Positions 43,300-52,013 of a DNA stretch of 64,000 nt are shown here, in pieces. This DNA is from Paludibacteraceae bacterium (GTDB lineage: Bacteria > Bacteroidota > Bacteroidia > Bacteroidales > Paludibacteraceae), in NCBI GenBank assembly GCA_024401495.1, contig JAKSKW010000007.1, forward strand, positions 6,112 through 70,111, given 5' to 3'. The notes under the pieces are model-generated. The model did not search any database. It was not told the DNA's origin and was given only the letters and a program-made list of their open reading frames with translations. Within the stretch, counting starts at the first letter, position 1, and each line of letters begins with the position of its first letter. The position numbers and the translations under genes were made by a program.

Positions 43300-44150
43300 T
43301 ATTTGTTATCCCCTTTCTTAATTTGTTCGTTCAACTCCTTAAGCTCGTCGGAATAGCCGAAATCAATCACGTCGACATACATCAACGATGAGAAATCCTG
43401 GCTTAATCTGACTGTTATCTCATAGAAGTCATCATTACCCTTCTCAAACGACTCTACCTTACCTATGCTGATTCCAGCAGGGAAGATTGTCGAGTGTCCA
43501 CTTGTCTCGACGGTATCACCGACCGCCACCTTGACATAGTTTGGCACCTGCTCCATATCAGCCTTTCGAATATCTCCACCACCCCAAGTGATAAGACCAG
43601 TTCCGTTTTTGCCTTTGATTATGGATGAGATTTTAGAATCAATATTGATAATTGGAAGTACAAGACTGAAATGCTCTGTCACTCCTTCCACAATTCCTAC
43701 GACACCATTTGATGAGATGACACCCATATACTCTCTGATGCCGTCAGCCTCACCCTTGTCGATAGTGATAATATTTTTGAAATTGTCGCGGCGGACACTC
43801 ACAACACGAGCAGTATGGAATACGAACTTATTCTCATCTGCGAATGCCTTACGCTTCAAATAAGTAGTGTCATTTTCAATTTGCAAAAGGCGCGATTCAA
43901 GTCGTCGAATCTCACCCTGCAACTGGCTGTTCTGCTCAGCCAACATCTGGTTCTGCTCCGTCAATGAGAAATATTGGTTCACATCTGTACGGACAGAATT
44001 CAAGCCTCCAATAACGCTGCCGCAAGAGGCATTGACTTGGAAACCTTGATAAACATTGAATCTTGCCACTAGAAATAGACAAACTATTTCCAGTGCCAAG
44101 AACAATAATAGATTACTAAACTTTCGTATGAATTGTAAAAGTGTATTCAC
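43299..44150 (-). CDS. mreC: Rod-shape protein MreC
   Basis: 283 residues. One N-terminal membrane helix (about 10-28), a coiled coil (60-100, 'NQMLAEQNSQLQGEIRRLESRLLQIE') and the beta-domain with 'ARVVSVRRDNFKNIITIDKGEADGIREYMGVISSNGVVGIVEGVTEHFSLVLPIINIDSKIS'. MreC links MreB to PBP2 on the periplasmic side. Start codon is GTG at 44150, 13 nt after mreB. Confidence 0.92.
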   Translation of the reverse strand: MNTLLQFIRKFSNLLLFLALEIVCLFLVARFNVYQGFQVNASCGSVIGGLNSVRTDVNQYFSLTEQNQMLAEQNSQLQGEIRRLESRLLQIENDTTYLKRKAFADENKFVFHTARVVSVRRDNFKNIITIDKGEADGIREYMGVISSNGVVGIVEGVTEHFSLVLPIINIDSKISSIIKGKNGTGLITWGGGDIRKADMEQVPNYVKVAVGDTVETSGHSTIFPAGISIGKVESFEKGNDDFYEITVRLSQDFSSLMYVDVIDFGYSDELKELNEQIKKGDNK

Positions 44151-44163
44151 AACCTTCGATAAA

Positions 44164-45183
44164 TTATCGCATCAAGAAAGAGAATTTGTCACAATTCTTA
44201 AGTGCGATTCCTGTACCACGTGCCACTGCATGCAATGGATCATCCGCGATATGGAAAGGAATACCAATCTTGTTAGTAAGACGCTTGTCCAAACCACGAA
44301 GCAATGCACCACCACCTGCCAACCAGATTCCGCGCTGTACAATATCAGCGTATAGCTCTGGTGGAGTCTGCTCCAATGCGTTAAGCACGGCTGCCTCAAT
44401 CTTAGAGATTGACTTCTCGATACAGTGTGCGATCTCCTGGTAAGATACAGGCACTGCCAATGGAAGGGCAGACAAACGGTTTGGTCCGTTTACAATGAAG
44501 TCTGCTGGTGGCTCCTCCAAGTTAGTAAGAGCTGAACCAACCTTAACCTTGATCTCCTCTGCTGTACGCTCACCTACCTTGATGTTGTGCTGGCTGCTCA
44601 TGTACTCCTGCACATCAGCAGTCAAGTCATCACCGGCGATACGGATAGACTTGTTGGAAACGATACCTCCCAAAGAGATGACAGCGATCTCAGTAGTACC
44701 ACCACCGATGTCGACAATCATGTTTCCTTCTGGAGCCTCAACGTCGATACCGATACCGATAGCGGCTGCCATTGGCTCATAAATCATATAAACCTCACGT
44801 CCACCTGCATGCTCAGAAGAGTCACGCACGGCACGGATTTCCACTTCGGTACTTCCTGATGGGATACATACCACCATACGCAACTGTGGAGTAAACCATG
44901 AACGGTCTGAGCTTGCCATCTTGATCATAGCACGCATCATCTGCTCTGCTGCGTAGAAGTCCGCAATCACACCGTCTCTCAACGGACGCACAATACGTAT
45001 GTTCTCTGGGTTACGACCCTGCATCGCCTTTGCCTCGTGACCTACTGCGACCAATTTCTCAGTCTTGCGGTCCAAAGCAACGATACTTGGCTCGTCCACT
45101 ACAATCTTATCATTGCTGATGATAATGGTGTTGGCTGTACCAAGGTCCATCGCCAACTCCTGTGTGAAAGAGAAGAACGCCAT
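44164..45183 (-). CDS. mreB: Rod-shape actin homolog MreB
   Basis: 339 residues with the actin ATPase motifs: 'AMDLGTANTIIISNDKIVVDEPSIVALD' (phosphate 1), 'GNMIVDIGGGTTEIAVISLGG' (phosphate 2) and 'GIWLAGGGALLRGLD' (adenosine). It forms membrane-bound filaments that orient wall synthesis, so the organism is expected to be rod-shaped. Starts 2 nt after the truncated purH. Confidence 0.96.
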   Translation of the reverse strand: MAFFSFTQELAMDLGTANTIIISNDKIVVDEPSIVALDRKTEKLVAVGHEAKAMQGRNPENIRIVRPLRDGVIADFYAAEQMMRAMIKMASSDRSWFTPQLRMVVCIPSGSTEVEIRAVRDSSEHAGGREVYMIYEPMAAAIGIGIDVEAPEGNMIVDIGGGTTEIAVISLGGIVSNKSIRIAGDDLTADVQEYMSSQHNIKVGERTAEEIKVKVGSALTNLEEPPADFIVNGPNRLSALPLAVPVSYQEIAHCIEKSISKIEAAVLNALEQTPPELYADIVQRGIWLAGGGALLRGLDKRLTNKIGIPFHIADDPLHAVARGTGIALKNCDKFSFLMR

Positions 45184-45185
45184 GT

Positions 45186-45779
45186 TTATTTTGCGAAATA
45201 AGCGTGAATATGTGTATCGTAGTTAGAAGAAACCTTGAATGCCTCAGTAGCGAACCAGCGTCTCTCCTCCAATGATGTCTCTGCACCGTTCTTCTTCATG
45301 ATGTCAAGAAGTGGAGCGTACTGTGCCTTTGATGCTACAATGACAACATCCTTGTGGTTCTTTGCTGCTGCTCTGATTAGGCTGATACCACCTATATCAA
45401 TCTTCTCAATAATCTCTGCCTCGCTCTTGCCCTCTGCTACTGTCTGCTCGAATGGGTATAGGTCAACAATAACAAGGTCGATCTCTGGAATCTCGTACTT
45501 TGCCATCTGCTCCTCGTCCTCCTTCAAACCACGACGTCCAAGGATACCACCGAAAATTTTTGGGTGAAGTGTCTTAACTCGACCTCCCAAAATTGAAGGG
45601 TATGATGTCAAATCCTCTACTGCCTTACAAGGGATTCCCTGCGACTCAATAAACGACTGTGTACCACCAGTCGACAATATCTCGACTCCGTTCTCATTCA
45701 ATGTCTTTAGGATCTCAGACAAACCATCTTTATGGAAAACGGAAATAAGAGCTCTCTTAATTTTCTTATTTGCTGACAT
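45186..45779 (-). CDS. purH: IMP cyclohydrolase domain of PurH, stand-alone
   Basis: 197 residues, against about 500-520 for bifunctional PurH. 'ALISVFHKDGLSEILKTLNENGVEILSTGGTQSFIESQG', 'GGRVKTLHPKIFGGILGRR', 'IDLVIVDLYPFEQTVAEGK' and 'EKIDIGGISLIRAAAKNHKDVVIVASKAQY' form the complete MGS-like IMP cyclohydrolase domain. The protein stops at the domain boundary ('SSNYDTHIHAYFAK'), without the AICAR transformylase domain. It would close FAICAR to IMP; the formyltransfer step must be encoded elsewhere. The position directly in front of mreB is where full-length purH sits in relatives, so a loss or split happened here. Confidence 0.88.
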   Translation of the reverse strand: MSANKKIKRALISVFHKDGLSEILKTLNENGVEILSTGGTQSFIESQGIPCKAVEDLTSYPSILGGRVKTLHPKIFGGILGRRGLKEDEEQMAKYEIPEIDLVIVDLYPFEQTVAEGKSEAEIIEKIDIGGISLIRAAAKNHKDVVIVASKAQYAPLLDIMKKNGAETSLEERRWFATEAFKVSSNYDTHIHAYFAK

Positions 45780-45806
45780 AATTTTGAAATTTCGTTAGTA
45801 TGCCAA

Positions 45807-45814
45807 CAAAAATA
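45807..45814 (-). promoter_or_regulatory. Possible promoter of the purH-mre operon
   Basis: The minus strand reads TATTTTTG about 28 nt upstream of the purH ATG. The -33 element is not clear. Confidence 0.4.
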
Positions 45815-45877
45815 CTATTTTTTTATCATTTTATGAAAAAAAATCCACATAAAAATTAACGAATTTTAACGGATTAA

Positions 45878-47203
45878 CTAAAGATCTTCAAGAGACAACC
45901 CTTTTACCTCAACTGAGTAATTTTCATACCTCTTCACACTCTTCATATAAACACCTGCTTTTTCGTTAAGAAGAGGTAAATCTATATTTTTTTTCTGTCT
46001 TTTAACCTCATAGATTTCAAGTCGTTGCTCCACTTCATCCTCAGCTATAATATCTATCTCGTTCTCGCCTTTTCGATCGTGCCAATATCCTATACGTGTA
46101 TATTCATCTCTCTCTTTCATCACGTCTCTAAAATATGATTCCAATGAATACCCAGTGAACATATTGTAGTCTCTCTCCGCAATCTGACGAAGTTTACTAT
46201 ATCCACCTGCTTCAATCACATGTTGATATTTATAGATAAACCTGAACCAAAATCGCAAAAAATGATCATCTATAGTATAGTGGACATTTTTATTCAACGA
46301 TTTTTCATATAAAGGCTGGTGTTTGCTAATTAGTCCATAATCGTCAGTCAACCTTTTAAGATACCCCGCAAGCTCTATGCCTCCAAGCATATCCTCTATT
46401 TCACTTCGAGTATTGTTGCCTTGTGAGATCATCGTAAGAATTGAAAAATATGTACCATAATCTTTGCCAAATTCATCTACAAGCATGTTTTTGCCCTCCA
46501 AAAGAAAATATGAATCTGGCATAAAAACTGTATCAAGCATCTTTTTCAATGTCAATCTATCCTTGTCTACAAAAAGCTCTACATATTTTGCGACTCCTCC
46601 CGTAAGTGCATATAAACCAAGCAAATCCTCTTTTGAATAATCAGTTGTGTTATCAGCCATTATCTCCTTCAACACTGACGGAGGAAAAGGATTCACTCTC
46701 ATAATGTCCGTCTGTCTACCAAACAATGGTTCTTTCTTGTCTCTGAAAATCTTATTCATTAGAGAATTGATCGACCCACATACAATCAAATTAATACGAG
46801 ATTCCTTTTTGTATCTATCCCATAAATCCTGCATATCTGAGAATATCGACGGATTGACACGATAAAAATCCTGAAATTCATCTATAAAAAGTGTTATATG
46901 CCTCTCTTTCGACAACTCCATGACATATTTGAACACACTTGAAAAAGATTTTATGTTAGCTTCGACGGTAGGGATTCCAAGCTTTTGTCTTATCTCTTCC
47001 ATAAATATTGCGCAAAGTTCAGGTTCTGCCTTTCTTGCGACAAAGAAATAAAGCATAGGTTTATCCTCGTATGCCTTTTTAACAAGTTCCGTTTTTCCTA
47101 TACGTCTTCGACCTGTCACAACTGTGAACTGCGACTCTTTTTGAGAGATTCTATCTATTTCTCTCAACTTCTCTATCTCTATTTTTCTATCGTAAAATTT
47201 CAT
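45878..47203 (-). CDS. Archaeal-type AAA ATPase with DUF234 nuclease-like C-terminus
   Basis: 441 residues. Walker A 'VVTGRRRIGKTELV', Walker B 'ITLFIDEFQDFYR', sensor 'LIVCGSINSLM', then the 'RVNPFPPSVLKEIM' region and a winged-helix-like middle. The C-terminal DUF234 domain has a PD-(D/E)xK-like pattern: 'HDRKGENEIDIIAEDE...LEIYEVKRQKKN' (E-x-D then E-x-K). The function of this family is unknown. The gene is A+T-rich and single, with an unusual palindrome at its promoter. Confidence 0.85.
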   Translation of the reverse strand: MKFYDRKIEIEKLREIDRISQKESQFTVVTGRRRIGKTELVKKAYEDKPMLYFFVARKAEPELCAIFMEEIRQKLGIPTVEANIKSFSSVFKYVMELSKERHITLFIDEFQDFYRVNPSIFSDMQDLWDRYKKESRINLIVCGSINSLMNKIFRDKKEPLFGRQTDIMRVNPFPPSVLKEIMADNTTDYSKEDLLGLYALTGGVAKYVELFVDKDRLTLKKMLDTVFMPDSYFLLEGKNMLVDEFGKDYGTYFSILTMISQGNNTRSEIEDMLGGIELAGYLKRLTDDYGLISKHQPLYEKSLNKNVHYTIDDHFLRFWFRFIYKYQHVIEAGGYSKLRQIAERDYNMFTGYSLESYFRDVMKERDEYTRIGYWHDRKGENEIDIIAEDEVEQRLEIYEVKRQKKNIDLPLLNEKAGVYMKSVKRYENYSVEVKGLSLEDL

Positions 47204-47210
47204 GACTATA

Positions 47211-47253
47211 ATTTTGCGTAACGACCGTTACCGTAACAGCCGTTACGCAAAAT
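47211..47253 (-). promoter_or_regulatory. 43-bp palindrome at the AAA ATPase promoter
   Basis: Outer arms of 13 nt, ATTTTGCGTAACG and CGTTACGCAAAAT, are perfect inverse copies; inner arms GTTAC and GTAAC flank a single central C at 47232. The word GTAAC/GTTAC therefore occurs four times. On the minus strand the distal arm forms the -7 box TAATTTTG (47247-47254), and the ATG at 47203 is 8 nt past the proximal arm. The whole 5' leader is thus the palindrome: a repressor site, an RNA hairpin, or both. Confidence 0.75.
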
Positions 47254-47284
47254 TAGAAATAAGTTGTTTGTTCTCAAAATAAAA

Positions 47285-47312
47285 GAGTGAAGAATCTACT
47301 GACTCTTCACTC
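47285..47312 (-). terminator. Terminator of the DUF1810 gene
   Basis: GAGTGAAGA and TCTTCACTC make a 9-bp stem; on the minus strand TTTTATTTTG follows. The stem has the same bases as the queA terminator 590 nt away. Confidence 0.8.
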
Positions 47313-47319
47313 ATATTAA

Positions 47320-47745
47320 TCAATTAACTATGGATAATGTCCGCTCACATCTGCTTCCTCCATAGAACTTATCCAACACTTTCGAGAAAACGTCGTCGGG
47401 CGAAACCAAATCAAAAAGGGTCATGCATGATCGTACTTTTATCGCGTCGATTCCTCCTAATATTTCCTCCGCAGAACCATCTTGCTCCATCAAAGCGTTA
47501 GTGATCTCATAAAGCCTGTTTCGCAATGTCTCGTTCTCAAGATATCCCTTCGCTTCTTCCAAAGATGTAATGCCGTAATATCTTGATTTACTGCTATATC
47601 CAAGTCCTACAATCTGTGGGAATACATACCAAATCCAATGGCTCTGCTTTCTACCCGACTTCACCTCTTCCAATGCTTTGTCGTATGCATGGTTTATCTC
47701 TTGCGCAAGAATAAATCGTTTTAATTGGGAATTGTTATTTTCCAT
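47320..47745 (-). CDS. DUF1810 family protein
   Basis: 141 residues. 'LKRFILAQEINHAYDKALEEVKSGRKQSHWIWYVFPQIVGLGYSSKSRYYGITSLEEAKGYLENETLRNRLYEI' is the DUF1810 pattern (F-x-x-AQ near the start, H-W-[IM]-W-[YF]-[IV]-F-PQ, then S-x-x-Y-I/G). Cytoplasmic, about normal length. Biochemical role not established. Flanked by terminators on both sides. Confidence 0.85.
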   Translation of the reverse strand: MENNNSQLKRFILAQEINHAYDKALEEVKSGRKQSHWIWYVFPQIVGLGYSSKSRYYGITSLEEAKGYLENETLRNRLYEITNALMEQDGSAEEILGGIDAIKVRSCMTLFDLVSPDDVFSKVLDKFYGGSRCERTLSIVN

Positions 47746-47876
47746 AATTATTCAGTTTAATGTTAGATAATGGTTTTACTACTTTCACGCTGCAAAGTTA
47801 ATGTATCTTACAATACTCTGAAAGATATTTTTGCATCATTTTCATTAGTCTATATATCAAATAATTACAAAAAAAA

Positions 47877-47902
47877 GAGTGAAGAACCGAAATTCTTCAC
47901 TC
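47877..47902 (-). terminator. Terminator of queA
   Basis: GAGTGAAGAA and TTCTTCACTC form a 10-bp stem with loop CCGAAA, followed by an eight-T run on the minus strand. Confidence 0.88.
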
Positions 47903-47922
47903 AATATTCTTATATCATCTGA

Positions 47923-47948
47923 AGACACGCACGTCCGCGCGTCTCTAC
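47923..47948. repeat. GAGACG-family palindrome, copy 4 (degenerate)
   Basis: AGACACGC and GCGCGTCT arms around ACGTCC, followed by CTACAAA. It lies 5 nt from the queA stop. Less symmetric than the other copies. Confidence 0.5.
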
Positions 47949-47952
47949 AAAT

Positions 47953-49005
47953 TTACTCCATAATCAACATTGCGTCGCCGTATGCTCCAAACTTGTAGCC
48001 TTCCTTGATTGCGACGTCGTATGCCTTCATCACGTTGTCGTATCCGCCAAACGCTGTCACCATCATCAACATTGTTGAGTATGGCAAGTGGAAGTTTGTG
48101 ATACATCTGTTTGCTACGCTGAAATCGTATGGAGGGAAGATAAACTTGTTTGTCCATCCCTCAAACGGCTTGATCATTCCGTCTGTGCTGACAGATGTCT
48201 CGATAGCCTTCAATACTGTTGTGCCGACAGCACAGATGTTTCTATGCTTCTTAGTAGCAGCATTGATGATATTAGCGTTCTCCTCGTTAACCTCAATCTG
48301 CTCTGAATCTGTCTTATGCTTTGTCAAATCCTCGACGTCGATATCACGGAAATTACCAAGACCTGCGTGTAGTGTGATCTTTGCAAACTCACATCCCTTG
48401 ATCTCCAATCTCTTCATAAGCTCACGAGAGAAGTGCATTCCTGCAGCTGGAGCCATAACTGCACCTTCCTTATCTGCGTAGATAGTCTGGTAACGCTCTG
48501 CATCCTCTGGTTCAACAGGACGTGTGATATAGTCTGGCAATGGAGTGCGTCCAAGCTTCATCAAAAGATCCTTGAACTCTTCTGCAGAACCGTCGAACAA
48601 ATATCTCAATGTACGGCCTCTTGAAGTTGTGTTGTCGATAACCTCAGCCACAAGAGAGTCATCCTCACCGAAATATAGCTTGTTGCCAATACGGATCTTA
48701 CGAGCTGGCTCTACAAGCACATCCCAAAATCTCAACTCACTGTTAAGCTCTCTCAACAATGTGACCTCGATATTGGCATTTGTCTTCTCCTTATTTCCCT
48801 CCAAAATGGCAGGGAACACTTTTGTATCATTAAGAATAAATACATCCTCTTCATCGAAATACTCAAGAAGATCCTTGAATATCTTGTGCTCAATCTCTCC
48901 AGTCTTCTTGTGCAACACTAACAATTTGCACTCATCACGATGCTCTGAAGGATACTGTGCTATGCTCTCTTCAGGAAGATTGAATTTGAACTTTGAAAGC
49001 TTCAT
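47953..49005 (-). CDS. queA: S-adenosylmethionine:tRNA ribosyltransferase-isomerase
   Basis: 350 residues. '[12 protein letters not shown]' at the start, '[12 protein letters not shown]', '[39 protein letters not shown]', and '[34 protein letters not shown]'. It transfers ribose from SAM to preQ1-tRNA to make epoxyqueuosine at G34. Usual length. It is the last gene of a ftsX-DUF3098-uppP-truB-queA line-up that is conserved in Bacteroidales. Confidence 0.95.
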   Translation of the reverse strand: MKLSKFKFNLPEESIAQYPSEHRDECKLLVLHKKTGEIEHKIFKDLLEYFDEEDVFILNDTKVFPAILEGNKEKTNANIEVTLLRELNSELRFWDVLVEPARKIRIGNKLYFGEDDSLVAEVIDNTTSRGRTLRYLFDGSAEEFKDLLMKLGRTPLPDYITRPVEPEDAERYQTIYADKEGAVMAPAAGMHFSRELMKRLEIKGCEFAKITLHAGLGNFRDIDVEDLTKHKTDSEQIEVNEENANIINAATKKHRNICAVGTTVLKAIETSVSTDGMIKPFEGWTNKFIFPPYDFSVANRCITNFHLPYSTMLMMVTAFGGYDNVMKAYDVAIKEGYKFGAYGDAMLIME

Positions 49006-49039
49006 ATTTTATCTTTTTTTGTTTTCCTAATATAAATGT

Positions 49040-49091
49040 CCGAAGAAGTTTTCGTTTTCGTCTTCGTTTTCGTTAACGTCATCGTCAACGT
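49040..49091. repeat. Hexamer repeat GACGAAAACGAA, copy 2
   Basis: On the minus strand: GTTGACGATGACGTTAACG, then AAAACGAAGACGAAAACGAA. It fills the truB-queA gap and ends within a few nt of the truB stop codon. Confidence 0.8.
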
Positions 49092-49799
49092 TCATTCTTC
49101 AACTGTCTTAATTGTCGGATCGTTATCTAACAAAAACTGGAACTGTTCAAGCGAGATACAGTCTTCCAACTTTGCGTCTCCGATTCGTGTGCGGCAGAGC
49201 GACGTGAGGTGTGCCCCACTATTCAATGCCTCTCCAATATCTCTTGCCAGACCACGTATGTATGTACCTTTACTACATACCACTCTTATCTTAATCGCAG
49301 TCTGCGAATACTCCATCAACTCAATCTCGTCAATCACCAGCGTCTTCGGTTTGATCTCCACTTCCTCTCCCTTTCGGGCATACTCGTAGGCTCTCTTACC
49401 GTTGATCTTCACTGCCGAAAATGCTGGCGGCACCTGCTGGATCTCTCCTAAGAATTTCTTAAGTGTCTCCTCCACAAGTTCACGAGTGATGTGCTCAGTA
49501 GGATATGTAGCGTCGACTTCTGTCTCCAAATCGAAAGATGGTGTTGTGGCTCCAAGAGCAAGCTCCGCCACATACTCCTTCGTCTGATACTGGAAATTGT
49601 CGATCTCTTTCGTCTTCTTGCCGGTGCAGACGATAAGCACTCCCGTCGCCAACGGATCAAGCGTGCCAGCATGACCGATCTTGATCTTCTTCACACCAAG
49701 ACGATGACGTATGTTGATACGCGCTTTGTTGACAAGGTCGAACGATGACCAATGCAACGGTTTATTGAACAGTAATACCTCGCCTGCTATAAAATCCAT
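49092..49799 (-). CDS. truB: tRNA pseudouridine-55 synthase
   Basis: 235 residues. 'GEVLLFNKPLHWSSFDLVNKAR', 'KIGHAGTLDPLATGVLIVCTGKKTK' with the catalytic Asp, 'QVPPAFSAVKINGKRAYEYARKG' and 'CSKGTYIRGLARDIG'. It makes Psi55 in the T-loop. Lacks the longer C-terminal PUA part of E. coli TruB, as is usual in the phylum. It starts 9 nt after the uppP stop. Confidence 0.94.
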   Translation of the reverse strand: MDFIAGEVLLFNKPLHWSSFDLVNKARINIRHRLGVKKIKIGHAGTLDPLATGVLIVCTGKKTKEIDNFQYQTKEYVAELALGATTPSFDLETEVDATYPTEHITRELVEETLKKFLGEIQQVPPAFSAVKINGKRAYEYARKGEEVEIKPKTLVIDEIELMEYSQTAIKIRVVCSKGTYIRGLARDIGEALNSGAHLTSLCRTRIGDAKLEDCISLEQFQFLLDNDPTIKTVEE

Positions 49800-49808
49800 A
49801 TCTGAATA

Positions 49809-50687
49809 TTACATCATGCTGTAGCCGATTGCCCAGCATCCGATAATTGCACAATAGATTGCAAAGTAGATCAACTTACCTTTCTTCACAAACTCGATCA
49901 TTCCCTTGCATGCCAAACATCCTGAAATGAACGCTGCCAAGAATCCTACGATCGCAACATTCAAATCCAAGCCCATATTCTGGACCTTGTCGCAAGTCTG
50001 GCAGAACCACTCTCCGTTGACCATCTCCATGACAGTCTTACAGTCAGGGCACTTGTGCTTGATGATCTTCAAAAGCTCCAAGAATGCCTCACCCAAGATT
50101 GGCACCAACACCATTAGGAATGAGAACTTGGCCACCGACTCTTTCTTATTACCAAGAATCAAACCAGTTGCGATTGTTGTACCACTACGCGACAAACCTG
50201 GCAATACTGCGCAAGCCTGGCCAAGACCAATGATGAAAGCGTCGCGACGAGAGATATCCTCCTTGATACGTGGTTTTGCATAATATGAGAATGCAAGAAG
50301 CGACGCTGTGACAAGCAAGCAAATACCTACCACCAACAATCCTTCGCCAAACAAATCCTCTACAAAATCCTTGAAGAACATTCCTACGATGAAGATTGGA
50401 ATCATAGAGATACAGATCTTCAACACATATTCTCTATCGTCGTTCCATGTGTTCAAGCCTCCCTTCAAAGAGCCTTTCAACACATGTGAGATCTCACCCC
50501 ACAAGATGACGATTGTACTCAATACTGTAGCGGCATGCACAACGATGTCAAACAATAGGTTTTCTGACCCACTTGTATTCAAACCTAATATCTCCTGACC
50601 GATAGTCAAATGTCCACTACTGCTGACAGGAAGAAACTCTGTTAATCCCTGAACCAAACCAAGTATAAGAGCTTGTAACCAATCCAT
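49809..50687 (-). CDS. uppP: Undecaprenyl-diphosphatase UppP with zinc-ribbon insert
   Basis: 292 residues against about 265-275 in the family. Family motifs: '[18 protein letters not shown]' with catalytic E and S/H, and '[23 protein letters not shown]'. Eight membrane helices expected. An extra hydrophilic segment at about 211-237 holds two CxxC pairs (C213/C216 and C229/C232: CPDC...CQTC), a rubredoxin-like zinc ribbon, in the loop before '[12 protein letters not shown]'. The enzyme dephosphorylates C55-PP for reuse in wall synthesis; uppS at 8.7 kb makes that lipid. Confidence 0.93.
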   Translation of the reverse strand: MDWLQALILGLVQGLTEFLPVSSSGHLTIGQEILGLNTSGSENLLFDIVVHAATVLSTIVILWGEISHVLKGSLKGGLNTWNDDREYVLKICISMIPIFIVGMFFKDFVEDLFGEGLLVVGICLLVTASLLAFSYYAKPRIKEDISRRDAFIIGLGQACAVLPGLSRSGTTIATGLILGNKKESVAKFSFLMVLVPILGEAFLELLKIIKHKCPDCKTVMEMVNGEWFCQTCDKVQNMGLDLNVAIVGFLAAFISGCLACKGMIEFVKKGKLIYFAIYCAIIGCWAIGYSMM

Positions 50688-50690
50688 CTT

Positions 50691-50990
50691 TTAGAATTTT
50701 ACTGTTAATGAATCTTCCTTCTCAGAAACACTAAGTCCTGTCTCTTTTTTATCCTCTTTTTCCTCATTCTCAGGAACCCAAAGGATAACGAAAATCTCAA
50801 ATATAAAACCAAACAACGCAATCATCGGACCAACTGTCACTCTCTGCGTATTGTAAATCTCTGGATTAAACTCTGTACCCTCGGCACCACCACCGATCAT
50901 TAGAACGAACCCTACAAGAATTATCAAAAATCCCACTGCCAAAAGCATAAGATTCTTCTTAGGAAGGGCATATCCCATATTAGTTTTCAT
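50691..50990 (-). CDS. DUF3098 membrane protein
   Basis: 99 residues with two membrane helices ('LMLLAVGFLIILVGFVLMIG' and 'VGPMIALFGFIFEIFVILWV') and an acidic tail. 'FNPEIYNTQRVTVGPMIALFGF' is the DUF3098 signature. It always lies between ftsX and uppP in Bacteroidales, implying a link to division or wall recycling; the function is unknown. Confidence 0.85.
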   Translation of the reverse strand: MKTNMGYALPKKNLMLLAVGFLIILVGFVLMIGGGAEGTEFNPEIYNTQRVTVGPMIALFGFIFEIFVILWVPENEEKEDKKETGLSVSEKEDSLTVKF

Positions 50991-51000
50991 TATTATATAT

Positions 51001-51873
51001 TTAAATGTAATACAACTCTTTTTCTGATCTGCTCAAAAACTTGTTGACGGCAAAGTATGTCGACACCCATGAAATAACGATGCCCGACACCAATATCGCT
51101 CCAGCCACCACATAGTAAATCGAATAGTCGGAATAATCCACGAACAGGCTCAACTGGTCGCGCATCATATAGCCGAACAACGCAAAATAGCCAATTGCCA
51201 ATATTGCCGCGATGATTCCAATCATCACACCCTTCTTCAGATATGGCCGACGGATGAAACTTCTCGTCGCTCCAACAAGCTTCATTGTGTTGATAAGGAA
51301 TCTATCTGAATATATGAGTAGACGCAATGTATTATTAATGAGGACAAATGATATGAAGAACAACACAACAGCCACAATTAAAAACAAAAATGTCACCTTC
51401 TGGATATTGTGGTTGACCTCGCTTATAAACTGTTTCTGATAGTCCACTCTGTCGACAATCCTATACTCCTTGATCGACTTGACAACAGCCTCAAGCTTTT
51501 CATTATCCGTGTATTCAGATTTCAAATTTACCACATAAGAGGCATGCAACGGGTTATATCCTAGAAAGGCAACGGGATCCTCTCCCATCTCCTGTTCCAA
51601 ATCTTTGATTGCCTGCTCTTTACTGATAAAAGTAACCTTTTTCGCATATGCCTGACCACGAAAAATCTCATCAAGTGTGCTGATTTCTTTTTCTTCCGCG
51701 TCATCCTTAATCTCTACAGAAACTGTGTAATTCTCTCTCACATAAGAAGATAGGGTGTCGCCAACCTTCAAACCAAGCACCACGATACCAATCAAAAATA
51801 ACACCATTGAAATGCTGACAATGGTGGTAAGTTTTGAATTAAATATTTTATATTTAGCAACAGAATCTTTCAT
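51001..51873 (-). CDS. ftsX: Cell-division ABC permease FtsX
   Basis: 290 residues from the ATG at 51873 ('MKDSVAKYKIFNSKLTTIVSISMVLFLIGIVVLGLK'); the in-frame extension upstream is A+T-rich and not part of the family. One N-terminal helix, a periplasmic domain with 'VSVEIKDDAEEKEISTLDEIFRGQAYAKKVTFISKEQAIKDLEQEMG', then three helices with 'LRLLIYSDRFLINTMKLVGATRSFIRRPYLKKGVMIG'. With FtsE it controls peptidoglycan hydrolases at the septum; ftsE is not in the window. Confidence 0.9.
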   Translation of the reverse strand: MKDSVAKYKIFNSKLTTIVSISMVLFLIGIVVLGLKVGDTLSSYVRENYTVSVEIKDDAEEKEISTLDEIFRGQAYAKKVTFISKEQAIKDLEQEMGEDPVAFLGYNPLHASYVVNLKSEYTDNEKLEAVVKSIKEYRIVDRVDYQKQFISEVNHNIQKVTFLFLIVAVVLFFISFVLINNTLRLLIYSDRFLINTMKLVGATRSFIRRPYLKKGVMIGIIAAILAIGYFALFGYMMRDQLSLFVDYSDYSIYYVVAGAILVSGIVISWVSTYFAVNKFLSRSEKELYYI

Positions 51874-51946
51874 TTTAATGCAAAATAAACAAAAAAACAG
51901 CCACTTATAAAATTTTTTTTGAAAAATCTCCTGATTTATAGATTTT

Positions 51947-51979
51947 TTTGAGAAAGTTGGGAACAATTAGGTAAATTTG
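51947..51979 (+). promoter_or_regulatory. Promoter of the hypothetical gene at 52014
   Basis: TTTG at 51947-51950, 21 nt, then TAAATTTG at 51972-51979, 34 nt before the ATG. It is divergent from ftsX. Confidence 0.5.
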
Positions 51980-52013
51980 TAACCGAATTTCAATGTGATA
52001 GTCCATATATATA

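Noticed and set aside
39485..45779. A frameshift or nonsense change in purH as explanation for its short length
   Set aside because: No transformylase codons are found in any frame downstream; mreB starts two bases later. A deletion or split is the better reading.
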